Shown piece after piece: positions 11,887 to 12,636 of a stretch of DNA of 12,636 nt (the first letter of the stretch is position 1; the number at the start of each line of letters is the position of its first letter). Location of the stretch: NCBI GenBank assembly GCA_016210125.1, contig JACQUS010000489.1, forward strand, positions 1-12,636, written 5' to 3'. Below the pieces are notes generated by a model, which did no database searches, was not told the origin of the DNA, and worked only from the letters and a program-made list of their open reading frames with translations. The stretch is from Chloroflexota bacterium. GTDB lineage: Bacteria; Chloroflexota; UBA6077; FW602-bin22; JACQUS01. A program made the translations under genes and the position numbers.

Positions 11887-12636
11887 ATGGCGCACGACGA
11901 CGCCCCGGCCCTGCCGAAGGTGCACGTTCTCGGCACCGGCGGGACCATCGCCCACGTCACCGCCGACCGCCTCGACTTCGTGTTTTACTCCGAGCTCGGC
12001 TCGACCATCGGCATCGAGGAGACGCTGGACCGCGTGCCAGAGGTCCGGCGTATCGCCCGCGTCGAGGCCGAGCAGTTCTTCCGCGAGAGCGCGCGCAACT
12101 ATCTCGGCCCGCACGAGTGGCCGCGCCTAGCGCGCCGCTGCACCGAGCTGTTGGAGGGCGACCCCGAGCTCGCGGGGATCGCCGTCACCCACGGGTCGGC
12201 GTTCATGGAGGAGACGGCCTACTTCCTGAATCTCACGGTGAAGTCAGCCAAGCCGGTGGCGCTGACGGCCTCGCAGCGGCCGCTCTCCAGCATCAGCACC
12301 GACGCCGACGTGAACCTCGTGGACGCCATCCGCGTCGCCGCGGCACCGCAGGCACGCGGGCGCGGCGTGCTGGTGGTGATGAACAACGAGATCCACGCGG
12401 CGCGCGAGGCCACGAAGGGCACCACCTTCCGCGTCGAGGCGTTCCACCCCAAAGAGCTGGGCTTCCTTGGCTACGCCGACTCGGACGGCGAGGTCGTCTT
12501 CTACCGCGGGGTCGAGCGGCGGCACACGACGCAGACCGAGTTCGATGCCAGCGAGATCGGCGAGCTACCGCGCGTCGACATCCTGTACGTCTACGCCGGG
12601 GCCGACGGCGCGCTGGTCGAGCCGGCCGTCCAGCAC
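11887..12636 (+). CDS. L-asparaginase/glutaminase-like protein with altered catalytic motif (C-terminus off window)
   Basis: At least 250 residues are visible. The family hydrolyses Asn or Gln to the acid and ammonia. The N-terminal TGGTIA motif is present (17-22), with T20 equivalent to the E. coli AnsB Thr12 nucleophile. The second motif, normally THGTDTMEET, reads THGSAFMEET: S104 and A105 occupy the Thr89-Asp90 places. TASQRPLSS and STDADVNLVDAI follow as in the family, and K177 in REATKG corresponds to Lys162. The loss of the aspartate and change of the threonine imply altered catalysis or a different substrate, or a subfamily with this pattern. ATG 11887 is preceded by GGAGAGG, six bases upstream. 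No signal peptide is seen, so it is probably cytoplasmic. The binding-protein gene lies 201 bases upstream with a hairpin between. Confidence 0.85.
   Translation, partial: MAHDDAPALPKVHVLGTGGTIAHVTADRLDFVFYSELGSTIGIEETLDRVPEVRRIARVEAEQFFRESARNYLGPHEWPRLARRCTELLEGDPELAGIAVTHGSAFMEETAYFLNLTVKSAKPVALTASQRPLSSISTDADVNLVDAIRVAAAPQARGRGVLVVMNNEIHAAREATKGTTFRVEAFHPKELGFLGYADSDGEVVFYRGVERRHTTQTEFDASEIGELPRVDILYVYAGADGALVEPAVQH

Overview
The window is a high-GC bacterial chromosome segment with dense, tightly spaced genes. The content suggests Chloroflexota or a neighbouring high-GC phylum: a PspA gene followed by a small PspAA gene, CaiB-type CoA transferases, Leu/Ile/Val-type binding lipoproteins with Ala/Pro linkers, and short perfect palindromes between genes. 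This placement is an inference from gene content. No rRNA, tRNA, CRISPR array or insertion sequence was found.

Region 1 (1-2765, minus strand) is the most interesting part. It is a compact peptide-modification operon: a PqqD-like chaperone, a radical SAM/SPASM enzyme, two twin 56-residue precursor peptides, and an HprK-like P-loop kinase cut by the window edge. The precursors are short and easily missed. They share an almost invariant leader and a C-terminal core with three cysteines and a terminal Gly-Ser. A sigma70-like promoter precedes the PqqD gene. The likely logic is that the PqqD protein binds the leader, the radical SAM enzyme crosslinks the core, and the kinase phosphorylates the peptide, perhaps on the last serine. 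No exporter or protease gene is in view, but the operon continues off the window.

Region 2 (2820-3705, minus) is a ribbon-helix-helix antitoxin/PIN toxin pair with a GTGA overlap and a promoter flanked by a 10-bp direct repeat. Region 3 (3716-4405, minus) is an HPF/RaiA-like ribosome hibernation domain fused to what looks like a sigma70 region 2. Region 4 (4684-5889, plus) is a family III CoA transferase, divergent from region 3.

Region 5 (5890-7734) has a 489-bp repeat- and palindrome-rich non-coding stretch, a cNMP-binding-like/DUF2225 fusion gene, and a terminator hairpin serving the converging minus-strand genes. Region 6 (7841-8681, minus) is an XRE regulator overlapping a small unrecognised gene, with a sigma70-like promoter and an upstream palindrome. 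Region 7 (8682-10204, plus) has two perfect palindromes, then pspA and pspAA. Region 8 (10313-12636, plus) is a promoter, a Leu/Ile/Val-type binding lipoprotein, a strong hairpin, and an L-asparaginase-like gene cut by the window end. That enzyme has lost the usual catalytic Thr-Asp pair, which reads Ser-Ala here.
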